A stretch of 32,705 nucleotides of DNA from an uncultured Bacteroidales bacterium. Lineage in GTDB: Bacteria; Bacteroidota; Bacteroidia; Bacteroidales; JAUNSR01. Position 1 is the stretch's first letter, and each line of letters opens with the position of its first letter. The translations under genes and the position numbers were made by a program. Below are positions 1-9,025 of the stretch, one piece after another. The notes under the pieces were generated by a model. That model was not told the DNA's origin and did no database searches. It saw only the letters and a program-made list of their open reading frames with translations. The stretch spans positions 1 to 32,705 of the forward strand of contig CAMTOJ010000043.1 in NCBI GenBank assembly GCA_947074145.1, in the 5' to 3' direction.

Positions 1-423
1 GAAATAGAAGGCATAACCGTTATAGATTATTTAGAGACAATAAATTTTAAGATTGAAAGAGATAACGATTTTCCTTTTTATTCAAACATAAATTGTCATT
101 GTGCGGATACTGCCGTAACAGATGTCCTTGGAATTGATATACTTGCGGGAGATATCAATAATGCGAAGAAAATGCCAAACTCGGCATTGATGACAAAAAG
201 TGTTGCTGATAGAATCTTTGGACAAGAAAGTCCGATAGGTAAAACTATATTTGTTGCAGGATATCCATTCCATGTAACAATTAACGGTATTATAAACGAT
301 TTCCCGGATAACATAAGTTTACCGGGTGGAAAACCGGAAATGCTTCTTTTATCTTATGAATGGGGACGAATTAATCCTGATAGTTATTATAGCGTGATAA
401 GTGCTACCGGGATTGCTAGTTGA
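1..423 (+). pseudogene. ABC transporter permease (MacB/FtsX type), N-terminal part, cut by window edge and frameshifted at its 3' end
   Basis: The reading frame is open from base 1 to a TGA at 421-423, giving 140 residues with no start codon needed inside the window. The visible part looks like a periplasmic MacB_PCD domain: a conserved stretch around SVADRIFGQESPIGK is followed by a beta-rich piece ending FPDN. The natural continuation, beginning LKKGFKKDNLN, lies in another frame starting at 420. Re-reading or inserting one T at 420 joins IAS to LKKGF with no other change, so this is one gene split by a single-base deletion or a sequence error. Bacteroidetes permeases of this kind usually have about 780-800 residues, so roughly the first 100, including the first membrane helix, should lie upstream of the window. 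The family exports lipoproteins, peptides or drugs with a separate ATPase; the substrate cannot be read here. Confidence 0.8.
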
Positions 424-2072
424 AAAAAGGTTTTAAAAAGGATAATTTAAATAGACGACTTTCCGAGATCGATTATTCTATTGACTTTGGATATGAACAG
501 TTCAACGTAATATCAGAATCCTATACAACTCCGAAAAAAGAAAGCAGAATAACCATTTTATTGACCTTTATTTCTGCATTAGGATTATTCGTATTGATCT
601 CGGCAATAGTCAATTATTTTATTTTTATTATCGGAATTTCAAAAAACAGGAGTAATGAATATGCTTTAAGAAACATTCTCGGAAGTAGTAAGAGTTCTCT
701 TTTCATATTATTATTCATTGAGATTTTTATTACACTTGCCATAACATGGGGAATCACGATGATAATTACAGAATTGATAGGAAATGAGTTTAATAACTCT
801 TTTAATAAAGGCAGATTTAATATGATTATTAACAAATCAGTCCTTATAAAACAGCAATGTGAGTATTTTATATATGCCTTGATTCTTTCTGTTCCGTTTC
901 TGACTATAATATCAAGACGAATATCCAAAACAAGCTTTCAGGAGATAAAAACAAGTAATAAAAATTATTTCAGAAACATCATACTCACTCTTCAGTTTTT
1001 GATATGTTCTCTGTTTATAAGTGGTGCTTCAGTCATATATTTTCAATCACGAATGATTGAAAGCCGAATGTTGACAAATTTCACAGAAAGTGAAAAAGAG
1101 AGGATTTACTTTATTAATAGCAATATAAACGGATTAAAAGAGAATGCGGATGAATTGAAATTTAAATTACAAAGCATCTCTTTTGTAGAAGATATCCTAA
1201 CGATTACATATCCGCTTAGTATGCATCTTTATACTTCATATACAATAAATGAAGAATCTAAAAGATGTAATGTACGAAATGCTTCTTCTAATTTCAGTGA
1301 ATTTGCCAACTTGCAATTAAAGAAGCAAAAATCAGAAACTGAATCTAATTTTGCATTGGTTCTTCTTTCTTCCGAACATCAGGAAGATGTATTTCCTGAT
1401 GATATTTATTATTACCAATCAAAGACTCCTATTAAAATAAAAGGAATATATGAATATATATACTTTAATGAGGGTTCTGGTTCAAACAGTACATATTGTC
1501 AATTAATATTGCCAATTGAAGAAAATGAAGACTACAATATGTATGTTAAGATAAATGAATCTTACACCGGTGATGCAAAGAAAGAGATATCGAATCTTAT
1601 TAATAACATTTATCCTAATGGGCTTGAGCCGGAAGTATATACTTTAAAACAGGAATATGATAATTTAAATGAGGTGAGTGAATATATTCAGAAGCTTCTT
1701 TTTATTTTCGGATTGATATGTCTTATCGTTACTCTTGCCGGAGTATATTCCGCGATAAACAATGATACCGAAAAACGGAAGAAAGAGGTTACCATAAGAA
1801 AGATAAACGGAGCTTCATATTTTAATATAGCTCTTATGTTTTGCAAGTCTTATATCGTAATGATATTTATAGGAGCTTGCTTTGCCTTTCCCTTCGTCTG
1901 GATATTTAGCAATAAAGTGCTTGATGAATTCTTTTGTCGTTTCAACATAAACAATCCTTTATTCTGGATATCCGTGTTTTTAATGATAATCCTTTTTGTG
2001 TTTATGACAATGTTTATGAAGATTCGAAACATAGTAAAACTTAACCCTTGTAAGGGATTGAGGAATGAATAA
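420..2072 (+). pseudogene. ABC transporter permease (MacB/FtsX type), C-terminal part after the frameshift
   Basis: This 550-residue frame can start at TTG 420, but an in-frame TAG lies directly upstream and no ribosome-binding context is evident, so it is best read as the remainder of the gene open at base 1. In order it contains the end of the first periplasmic domain (about 1-35), an FtsX core of three or four hydrophobic helices (about 43-165), a further helix near 190-210, a second periplasmic domain (about 215-415), and a C-terminal FtsX core with the usual phrase KRKKEVTIRKINGAS followed by two helices. This is the duplicated layout seen in Bacteroidetes permeases. It might still be translated as a separate protein from TTG, but half of the first periplasmic domain would be missing. 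It is convergent with the DgkA-family gene, only 14 bases away. Confidence 0.8.
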
Positions 2073-2086
2073 ATCTATAAAGGATT

Positions 2087-2467
2087 CTAATTTAATAGAA
2101 TAAATATCTGACGTCCGAAAATCAAAACACCAACAATAGCCGCACCAATAGCAGAAACCAATACTGCCGCTGCGGCTATATCTTTTATTACTCCGATTCT
2201 TATGTCATGTTCCTCTGTAAGATAGTCACAGATATATTCGATTGCCGTATTTAGTATCTCCGTCACCATAACAAAAGCGATTGTAAGAGCAATAATCAAC
2301 CATTCCCAAAACGAGATTCCGAAACATATTCCGGCAATTATAACAAGAGAAGTTGCGAATGTATGAATTCTGAAATTATGCTCATTCTTAAACATAATTT
2401 TCAATCCGTTCCATGCAAAACCGAAACTTCTTATACGTGATGACAATGTGAATTTTTCGTTTTTCAT
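2087..2467 (-). CDS. dgkA: Diacylglycerol kinase family protein (DgkA-like)
   Basis: The 126-residue product has the size and layout of the small integral-membrane DgkA family: a cytoplasmic N-terminus and three helices (about 36-52, 54-72 and 100-122). The family signature is intact, with E70, N73, E77 and D81 in the phrase TEILNTAIEYICD and K95-D96 before an Ala-rich helix. In Proteobacteria this enzyme phosphorylates diacylglycerol; many other members phosphorylate undecaprenol, the carrier lipid for wall and glycan synthesis. The sequence alone does not decide between the two, though the neighbouring wall-synthesis genes make the undecaprenol role attractive (inference). It lies 237 bases downstream of rodA on the same strand. 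Confidence 0.88.
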   Translation of the reverse strand: MKNEKFTLSSRIRSFGFAWNGLKIMFKNEHNFRIHTFATSLVIIAGICFGISFWEWLIIALTIAFVMVTEILNTAIEYICDYLTEEHDIRIGVIKDIAAAAVLVSAIGAAIVGVLIFGRQIFILLN

Positions 2468-2704
2468 ATTTTATATCGAAATAATATAATCTGAGGATAT
2501 TCGGCGCTTTTTGGCTTAAAATGTTATCGTCAATCTTTATTGACATGATCTAACCTGAGGATATTCAAGTATTATTCATAGTTTAATAATGCCTCTTATC
2601 GTCTCTTATTAATACTAATGATTTAATGATGATTTAAAATTAACTATAATCATCTTTAAATAATCAATACTTTAAAATATTGAATCAGAATTCTTTCTAA
2701 TCTA
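2468..2704. other. rodA to dgkA intergenic region with a 12-bp direct repeat and two inverted repeats
   Basis: No gene is seen. CTGAGGATATTC occurs twice, at 2491-2502 and 2555-2566. Between the copies lies a perfect inverted repeat, GTCAAT-CTTT-ATTGAC (2529-2544). A second one pairs GATGATT (2628-2634) with AATCATC (2648-2654). Neither hairpin is followed by a convincing T tract on the minus strand, so these are not clear terminators for rodA. The arrangement could be an operator region for dgkA or a relic. Confidence 0.5.
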
Positions 2705-4156
2705 TCAATATTGCTCAAGTCTTGAAGCATCAAGACGAAGGAAAATAAAAAGCAAAATAGAAAAAGACCATAATCCTGAGCCTCCATAACTGAAGAATGG
2801 AAGGGGAATACCGATTACAGGAAGAAGCCCGATAACCATCCCAACATTTACTAAAAGATGGAAAAAGAAGATGCTTGCAACGCTATAGCCATAAACGCGG
2901 ACAAAAACGGAACGTTGTCGCTCAGCAAGAAATAAAATTCGTGCTATAAGTATAAAGAACATTACTATCACAAATGTGGTTCCAACAAAACCCTCCTCTT
3001 CTCCTATAGTACAGAAAATAAAGTCGGTATCCTGCTCCGGCACATATTTTAATTTTGTCTGTGTCCCATTAAGAAATCCTTTTCCCAAAAGTCCACCTGA
3101 GCCGATAGCAATCTTTGCCTGATTAACATTATAACCGGCTCCTTTAAGATCATCTTTCATTCCTAAAGAAACTTCTATACGAGTCTGCTGATGAGGTTCA
3201 AGAATATTGTCGAATGCATAATCAACAGAGAAAGAAAAAAGAACAGAAACAATAGTAAAAATCATTATTGTGAAAAACTTCGTGTTTCTTGTCTGCAGAT
3301 AATTCATATAACAATATACCACTCCTATGACACAAAGAGCAATGCCTACAAATACGAAATTAACTACCATAATATATTTGTTAATCAGTAAAAATATTAC
3401 ATCTATGATTAACGTAATTCCGAATAATATCCATCCGGATTTTATGGTTTTGGTAAAAAAGAAATTCATCCCAACCATCATAAGCATAATCAGCTGCATG
3501 ACCAATGCTGCACCAAGTTCGGTAGACCCTATATATTCATTCCCAAATTTAACTCCTATAACAAAGAATAGTATTGCGCAAAGTCCAGCTATCATCACAA
3601 GACCGCTCATACCTTCTCGATAAAAAACAAAGATAAAAGCAAAATAAACGAGTGCAGAACCGGTTTCTCGCTGAAGAATAATAAGAAGAATAGGCAAAAG
3701 CACTATAGCTGCAGCTTTAAAAAAATTACGAAACTTCGTAAAATTAAAATTGTATGTATTAAAAAGCCATGCAAGCATTAAAGCTGTGACAAATTTTCCA
3801 AACTCAGCAGGTTGTATACTTACAGGCCCTAAAACGAGCCAGGAACGAGAACCTTTAATGTCCGGGGCAACAACTATGGTTACGGCAAGAATACCAATCA
3901 TTATAAAGTAAAACAGCGGAGCATAAGTTTCAAACACCCTTGTTTCGATAAGCATTATTACACCACCAAGCAAGAATGCCAAACCAATCCACATCAATTG
4001 TTTTCCGGATCTGTTTGCCATATCAAAAATACTTGAGTCATCAAAATTATAACTCGCTGCATATATGCTGATCCATCCGGCAAAAACAAGTACCGTGTAC
4101 ATTATAACTACCCACCAGTCAATTGCTTTTAATATGTTTACGTCTCTGCTTCGCAC
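2705..4156 (-). CDS. rodA: Rod shape-determining protein RodA (SEDS peptidoglycan glycosyltransferase)
   Basis: A 483-residue polytopic protein of the SEDS family, which polymerises lipid II into glycan strands during side-wall growth together with a class B PBP. It begins with a DWWVVIMYTVLVFAGW-type first helix. Conserved SEDS elements are present: GSRSWLVLGPVSIQPAEFGK, the cytoplasmic or periplasmic phrase LGKGFLNGTQTKLKYVPEQ followed by DTDFIF, and the C-terminal PFFSYGGSG. The family is often 370-420 residues in Proteobacteria; the extra length here is additional hydrophobic sequence in the middle (about 210-300), as seen in Bacteroidetes homologues. It follows the PBP2 gene by 4 bases, so the SEDS enzyme and its transpeptidase partner are co-transcribed. 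Confidence 0.95.
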   Translation of the reverse strand: MRSRDVNILKAIDWWVVIMYTVLVFAGWISIYAASYNFDDSSIFDMANRSGKQLMWIGLAFLLGGVIMLIETRVFETYAPLFYFIMIGILAVTIVVAPDIKGSRSWLVLGPVSIQPAEFGKFVTALMLAWLFNTYNFNFTKFRNFFKAAAIVLLPILLIILQRETGSALVYFAFIFVFYREGMSGLVMIAGLCAILFFVIGVKFGNEYIGSTELGAALVMQLIMLMMVGMNFFFTKTIKSGWILFGITLIIDVIFLLINKYIMVVNFVFVGIALCVIGVVYCYMNYLQTRNTKFFTIMIFTIVSVLFSFSVDYAFDNILEPHQQTRIEVSLGMKDDLKGAGYNVNQAKIAIGSGGLLGKGFLNGTQTKLKYVPEQDTDFIFCTIGEEEGFVGTTFVIVMFFILIARILFLAERQRSVFVRVYGYSVASIFFFHLLVNVGMVIGLLPVIGIPLPFFSYGGSGLWSFSILLFIFLRLDASRLEQY

Positions 4157-4160
4157 GATT

Positions 4161-6017
4161 TTATTTTCTTATATAATATTGATTTAATATATTGGCATTC
4201 AACATCGCTTCCTCCATATATTTTCGGGTTGGAGAGATTTCACCTTTAAGGTATTTTTCCATAACAAGACTTCCTATCGGAACTCCGTATGTAGCACCAA
4301 ATCCTCCCTGCTCTACATACACCGCTATGGCTATCTTTGGATCATCCTTTGGTGCAAAACCCATAAATGCCGAGTGATCTTTTCCGTGAGGATTCTGAGA
4401 AGTTCCCGTCTTTCCGCAAACTACAATATCCGGAATTGCAGCCCTTCTACATGTTCCCGATGTTACTGCCATAGCCATTCCGTCGGCAACTATATCATAG
4501 TATTTCTGCTCTACCATCGTATGAACAGGTTTGGTATAATCTTCTGACAATTCTTTATTCTGAATCCCCTTTACCACATGAGGTCTATAATAATGTCCTC
4601 TGTTTGCAATTGTTGCAGCAAGATTGGCTATTTGTAATGGAGAGGCGAGAATCTCACCCTGACCAATGGCTATAGAGACTATATTCAACGATTTCCATCT
4701 GTCTGTTTTAAAAACTTTAGTATAGAATTTGCTATTTGGAATAAAACCTCTTCCCTCACTTGGCAGATCAATACCGGTTCTATAACCATAACCCATTGAA
4801 ACAAGATAGTCTTTCCATTTATCAAAAGAATCATGAATGGAAGGGTATTTTTTACTATCCATCATTGCTCTGAAGGCTGCACAGAAATAAGCATTACAAG
4901 ATGTAGCGATTGCAGGTTTAAGAGGAAGCGGTGACCCATGCGCATGGCATCCAAGCCTAAATCCGCCAACTACATATCCATGGCTACAACCTATATTTGT
5001 ATTTTCTGTTATTATACCCTCTTCTAGAGTAATAAGAGCCTGTGTTAGTTTAAATGTGGAACCAGGAGGATATGATGCTGAGATTGCTCTATCGTACAAT
5101 GGCTTAAAGGGATCTTTGGTCAGAGCAAGATAATTCTTTCCTCTTTCCCTTCCCACAAGTTCTGCAGGGTTGAATGATGGAGAAGAAACAAGGGCAAGAA
5201 CTTCCCCCGTTTTGGGCTCTATTGCAACAAGCCCACCAACCTTTCCTGCCATAAGAGCCTCAGCATATTGTTGTAATTCGATATCTATCGAAAGTGTCAA
5301 ATTAAGTCCCGGAATAGGAGATTCATCCATATTACCATTCTCATATTTTCCTTTTACTCTACCATGTGCATCTCGAAGTAAAATTTCAACACCTTTTTGA
5401 CCTCGAAGATCTTTTTCATAAGTTTTCTCGACTCCAAGGTCGCCCGTATAATCACCCCTTTGATAAAAAGGATCTGTTTCCATTTCCTTTTTTGAAACCT
5501 CTCGAATATTACCTAAAATATGTGGTGCCGTAAGAAATTTATATTGTCGTATCGAACGATTTTGAATATAAAAGCCCGGGAATTTATACATTTTTTCCAT
5601 CAGCAAACCATAATCTTTACCAGAAAGCTGATTCATAAATGTTTGTGGAGTATAAGATGAATAACCGGGATTAAGACGTCTGTCTTTTATATCTTTTATT
5701 CTCTTATCAAATTGATCCTTTGTTATATTTAATGTATTGCACAGATTAAGTGTATCAAACTCTTTTACTTCCCTCATTACCATCATAAGGTCATAAGCGG
5801 GTTGATTATAAACGAGCAACTCTCCGTTTCTGTCATATATAAGTCCCCTGGAAGGATATATAGTCTTTTTCAGAAAAGCGTTTGTATCTGCAAATGTCTT
5901 ATAATCACTATTAAGTATCTGCAAAGTAAAAAGACGTATTATGTATATTATACATACAAGCAACATCCCGCCTCCGATAATAAACTTTCTTTTCTCCAGT
6001 TCGTAGTCTTTTCTCAC
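4161..6017 (-). CDS. mrdA: Penicillin-binding protein 2 (class B transpeptidase)
   Basis: This 618-residue protein cross-links side-wall peptidoglycan as the partner of RodA. It has a short cytoplasmic tail, one membrane helix (about 12-33), the PBP dimerisation domain (from about 45, beginning YPSRGLIYDRNGELL) and a C-terminal transpeptidase domain. All three catalytic motifs are visible: STFK (320-323, nucleophile S320), SCN (373-375) and KTG (536-538). Length and motifs match an intact mrdA/pbpA. It sits between mreD (26 bases upstream) and rodA (4 bases downstream). Confidence 0.96.
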   Translation of the reverse strand: MRKDYELEKRKFIIGGGMLLVCIIYIIRLFTLQILNSDYKTFADTNAFLKKTIYPSRGLIYDRNGELLVYNQPAYDLMMVMREVKEFDTLNLCNTLNITKDQFDKRIKDIKDRRLNPGYSSYTPQTFMNQLSGKDYGLLMEKMYKFPGFYIQNRSIRQYKFLTAPHILGNIREVSKKEMETDPFYQRGDYTGDLGVEKTYEKDLRGQKGVEILLRDAHGRVKGKYENGNMDESPIPGLNLTLSIDIELQQYAEALMAGKVGGLVAIEPKTGEVLALVSSPSFNPAELVGRERGKNYLALTKDPFKPLYDRAISASYPPGSTFKLTQALITLEEGIITENTNIGCSHGYVVGGFRLGCHAHGSPLPLKPAIATSCNAYFCAAFRAMMDSKKYPSIHDSFDKWKDYLVSMGYGYRTGIDLPSEGRGFIPNSKFYTKVFKTDRWKSLNIVSIAIGQGEILASPLQIANLAATIANRGHYYRPHVVKGIQNKELSEDYTKPVHTMVEQKYYDIVADGMAMAVTSGTCRRAAIPDIVVCGKTGTSQNPHGKDHSAFMGFAPKDDPKIAIAVYVEQGGFGATYGVPIGSLVMEKYLKGEISPTRKYMEEAMLNANILNQYYIRK

Positions 6018-6043
6018 TGTTTTTTATTTAAAACCTATTAAAA

Positions 6044-6553
6044 TCAAATATTCTTATGTATTAAATTCAATTTGTCAAATGCTAATATTATTACAAATGT
6101 TGACAAAAAGCTTGTACCTATTTTTAACAATAAATGCATCACGTTTACAAATGTAAATGCTTCAATCAAATAGATGGATATGCAAAATATCATCACCATT
6201 GTCAAAAGCAATTTTAGATATACCGATGCTCCCAGTCCTGCGAGAGAAATAGCATTATTCTTTACATCTTCTCTTGAGATATAAAGTAATGTGACAGGCT
6301 CTTTCATAAATGCAAAAAATGTGGTAGCCAAGGCATGCATCCCAAGGGTATTGCTAAAAATATCAACTATAAGCCCAATGAAAAACCCAAGTGAGATTGT
6401 TACTATTCTTGACATGGAAGCCGGCAATCTCAAGATTATCCATAGATATAAAAAGGGGATGGCATAGCCTTTTATATTTAGATTATTAAGTACCAAAACC
6501 TGTAAAAGGAGTATTATGATACTTATTATTATATATTTTATTACATTGACCAT
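6044..6553 (-). CDS. mreD: Rod shape-determining protein MreD
   Basis: A 169-residue, very hydrophobic protein with five or so predicted membrane helices, the usual size for MreD. The family is weakly conserved in sequence, and the call rests on size, hydrophobicity, the phrase YLWIILRLP near residue 35, a conserved GLIVDIFSNTLGMHA-type segment near 60-75, and above all its place between mreC (16 bases upstream) and the PBP2 gene. MreD links MreC to the cytoplasmic elongation machinery. Confidence 0.9.
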   Translation of the reverse strand: MVNVIKYIIISIIILLLQVLVLNNLNIKGYAIPFLYLWIILRLPASMSRIVTISLGFFIGLIVDIFSNTLGMHALATTFFAFMKEPVTLLYISREDVKNNAISLAGLGASVYLKLLLTMVMIFCISIYLIEAFTFVNVMHLLLKIGTSFLSTFVIILAFDKLNLIHKNI

Positions 6554-6569
6554 TAATGTTTTATTTTAT

Positions 6570-7565
6570 TTATTTCTTAGCATTCTCCTCAATCACATGT
6601 TGCTCTTCCTGTTCATTATTGATAATTACCTGTACATCATTCAAACGAGCAAATTCTGTGGCAAGACGTATTGTAAGAGCATGAAAATTATCATTTTTAT
6701 TAGGCGCAACCCCCTCTACTGTACCCACGATCAATCCCGGAGGAAAAGCTGCAGAATATCCGCTTGTAACTACCGTATCTCCTACTTCAAAATTTACATG
6801 TAGAGGAAGCTCTTCAAGAACAGCAAACCGATAATCATCACCCTTCCATACAAGAGAGCCGAAATATTCATTATTTTTGAGCTTGGCACTAAGCCTTAAT
6901 TTAGTATTTAAAAGAGAGATAACGACCGAATATTTTGGACCCACAACACTCACAATTCCAACTATTCCGTTATGATCCACAACTCCCATTAAAGGTTTTA
7001 TTCCATCTTGTTCTCCTCTGTTAAGTGTTATATAATTCTCATAATGAGAAATTTTGTTATTTATTACCTGAGCCATCAGAAACTCATATTTAGTTTCCCA
7101 AATCTCTATTTTTCTAATCTCTTCTAAAGTATCCGGAATCATATTCTCCATAGCTCCTTCAACTATAGTAACATTAGTTGCTAAGTTATCAACGACTGTG
7201 GTCTGTTTTGGTTTTGCGTTTTTTACTTGGGTGGGTTTTGATTTTTTAGGATCTCTAAATAATGTGTTTTTGGTTTGTATCAATTCATATTCACTCTCTT
7301 TCAATTGCTCACGTAAAGTCTGTAACTCTTGTTCAAGTTTTCCTGTACGTACAAGCAGTGACTGATTAACTTCTCTTAATCCAAAATATCCCGTGATATT
7401 ACTCGACAACGAATATACAGATCCTACAAAAGTATTGGAACTGGAAAAATAAACACTTTGATGATACGGATTGCTTCTCACAAGCAAAACCACACTTATC
7501 ACAGCATAGAGCAAGAATATTAAAAATGGAAATCGCTTAATTAAGAATTGAAGTAGTTTACGCAT
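6570..7565 (-). CDS. mreC: Rod shape-determining protein MreC
   Basis: The 331-residue protein has a cytoplasmic N-terminus, one membrane helix (about 12-30), a coiled coil (about 65-105) and a periplasmic beta domain with the family phrase NYITLNRGEQDGIKPLMGV and, near the end, VGDTVVTSGYSAAFPPGL. MreC activates PBP2 and RodA in the elongasome. Between the coiled coil and the beta domain is a Lys/Pro/Thr-rich linker (about 105-130) that is longer than in E. coli MreC. It is the first gene of the mreC-mreD-mrdA-rodA set, because a terminator and 330 bases separate it from mreB. Confidence 0.94.
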   Translation of the reverse strand: MRKLLQFLIKRFPFLIFLLYAVISVVLLVRSNPYHQSVYFSSSNTFVGSVYSLSSNITGYFGLREVNQSLLVRTGKLEQELQTLREQLKESEYELIQTKNTLFRDPKKSKPTQVKNAKPKQTTVVDNLATNVTIVEGAMENMIPDTLEEIRKIEIWETKYEFLMAQVINNKISHYENYITLNRGEQDGIKPLMGVVDHNGIVGIVSVVGPKYSVVISLLNTKLRLSAKLKNNEYFGSLVWKGDDYRFAVLEELPLHVNFEVGDTVVTSGYSAAFPPGLIVGTVEGVAPNKNDNFHALTIRLATEFARLNDVQVIINNEQEEQHVIEENAKK

Positions 7566-7895
7566 AATAGATACCTAAAAATCAGTCTAAATTTACAAAT
7601 CAATTTTGAAATAATAATAACTCATCTATATAGTTTTGATTTTCGTAATTATTTTATACGTTAATTATATAGATATTCTCTGATTAAATTCATTCTACCT
7701 TCCCAAAAGGTAAAATATTGAGTTTTAATTGATGTATTTATCATTAGTATTATATTATTTATTTAAATGTCAAACAATTGTCATAACTAAAACTCTTAAA
7801 TCATTAGATATGTTTTAGAATAACAAATTAAAAAATCCGATATCACAAATTCAATCATTTGCAATATCGGATTTTGATGTTATTTGAATTCTCTT
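7566..7895. other. mreB to mreC intergenic region
   Basis: The 330 bases hold no convincing ORF. The part nearest mreB carries a terminator (see the entry at 7832-7875). The rest is very AT-rich, and the mreC promoter should lie here, but I could not find an exact TAnnTTTG element on the minus strand near the mreC start. Confidence 0.6.
7832..7875 (-). terminator. Intrinsic terminator downstream of mreB
   Basis: AAAATCCGATAT at 7832-7843 pairs perfectly with ATATCGGATTTT at 7864-7875, a 12-bp stem with a 20-base loop. Read on the minus strand it lies 20 bases after the mreB stop and runs straight into a T tract, so mreB transcription should end before mreC. Confidence 0.85.
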
Positions 7896-8915
7896 TTATC
7901 TCAAAAGGAAAGAGAATTTATCGATATTTTTAAGAGCTATACCAGTTCCTTTAGCTACTGCCAAAAGTGGTTCTTCAGCAATATGGAAAGTGATTCCGAT
8001 CTTATCTTTCAATCGTTTGTCAAGCCCTCTAAGAAGAGCTCCTCCACCTGCAAGATAAATACCATTTCTTACAATATCCGCATAAAGTTCTGGAGGTGTT
8101 TGTTCCAACGCACTTAAAACTGCTGCTTCAATTTTAGAAATTGATTTCTCTATACAATGTGCAATTTCCTGATATGACACAGGTACTTCCATTGGAAGAG
8201 CTGTCATCTGATTAGGTCCGTGAACTATAAAATCTTCAGGTGGATTTTCAAGCTCTGTAAGAGCTGATCCCACATTGATCTTGATGATCTCAGCTGTTCG
8301 TTCTCCTACTTTTATATTATGCTGACGTCTCATATACTCCTGTATATCAGCTGTCAAATCATCACCGGCTATACGAATAGATTTATTTGAAACAATACCT
8401 CCTAATGATATTACGGCAATCTCGGTAGATCCACCACCTATATCAACAATCATATTTCCTTCGGGCGCCTCAACATCAAGACCTATACCAAGAGCTGCTG
8501 CCATAGGCTCATATATCATATAGACATCTCTTCCTCCTGCATGCTCACTTGAGTCACGCACGGCACGAATCTCAACCTCAGTACTCCCTGAAGGAATACA
8601 TACCACCATTCTCAAGGATGGAGAAAACCAACGACTCATCTTAAAAGTCATTTTAACCATTCCTCGAATCATCTGTTCTGCCGCATAGAAGTCGGCGATA
8701 ACTCCGTCGCGAAGAGGTCTTATCGTACGGATATTATCATGAGTCCTACCCATCATCATCTGAGCTTTCTCGCCCACAGCAAGAAGCTTGTCACTCCTGC
8801 CGTCAAGGGCAACTACAGAAGGTGCGTTAACCACAATCTTATCATTATGAATGATAATGGTATTCGCAGTACCCAGGTCGATGGCTATTTCTTGTGTAAA
8901 AGAGAATAATCCCAT
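7896..8915 (-). CDS. mreB: Rod shape-determining protein MreB (bacterial actin)
   Basis: The 339-residue actin homologue forms membrane-bound filaments that orient the elongation machinery. It begins with a short amphipathic membrane-binding helix (MGLFSFTQE). Actin-fold nucleotide motifs are in place: phosphate 1 DLGTANT (13-19), EPMAAALG (136-143), phosphate 2 DIGGGSTEI (158-166) and the adenosine motif YLAGGGALLRG near 288-298. Length is normal. purH lies 110 bases upstream on the same strand. A strong terminator follows, which sets it apart from mreCD. Confidence 0.97.
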   Translation of the reverse strand: MGLFSFTQEIAIDLGTANTIIIHNDKIVVNAPSVVALDGRSDKLLAVGEKAQMMMGRTHDNIRTIRPLRDGVIADFYAAEQMIRGMVKMTFKMSRWFSPSLRMVVCIPSGSTEVEIRAVRDSSEHAGGRDVYMIYEPMAAALGIGLDVEAPEGNMIVDIGGGSTEIAVISLGGIVSNKSIRIAGDDLTADIQEYMRRQHNIKVGERTAEIIKINVGSALTELENPPEDFIVHGPNQMTALPMEVPVSYQEIAHCIEKSISKIEAAVLSALEQTPPELYADIVRNGIYLAGGGALLRGLDKRLKDKIGITFHIAEEPLLAVAKGTGIALKNIDKFSFLLR

Positions 8916-9025
8916 TTCTTTATTTTTAATTTATAGGTTTCAAAAACAAGCAGTTTAAGCTAAAAACAGTTTAAATTAGTATTATTATTTTTCATAACAA
9001 CAATAATAACTGCCTTTTTTTCTTT

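Noticed and set aside
410..430. Programmed -1 frameshift in the permease
   Set aside because: There is no slippery heptamer in front of the stop; A6 lies after it. A simple deletion explains the sequence better.
8951..9016. Terminator between purH and mreB
   Set aside because: An AT-rich bulged stem (AGTATTATTATT with AATAATAACT) and repeated CAGTTTAA are present, but the stem is weak and no clear T tract follows on the minus strand.
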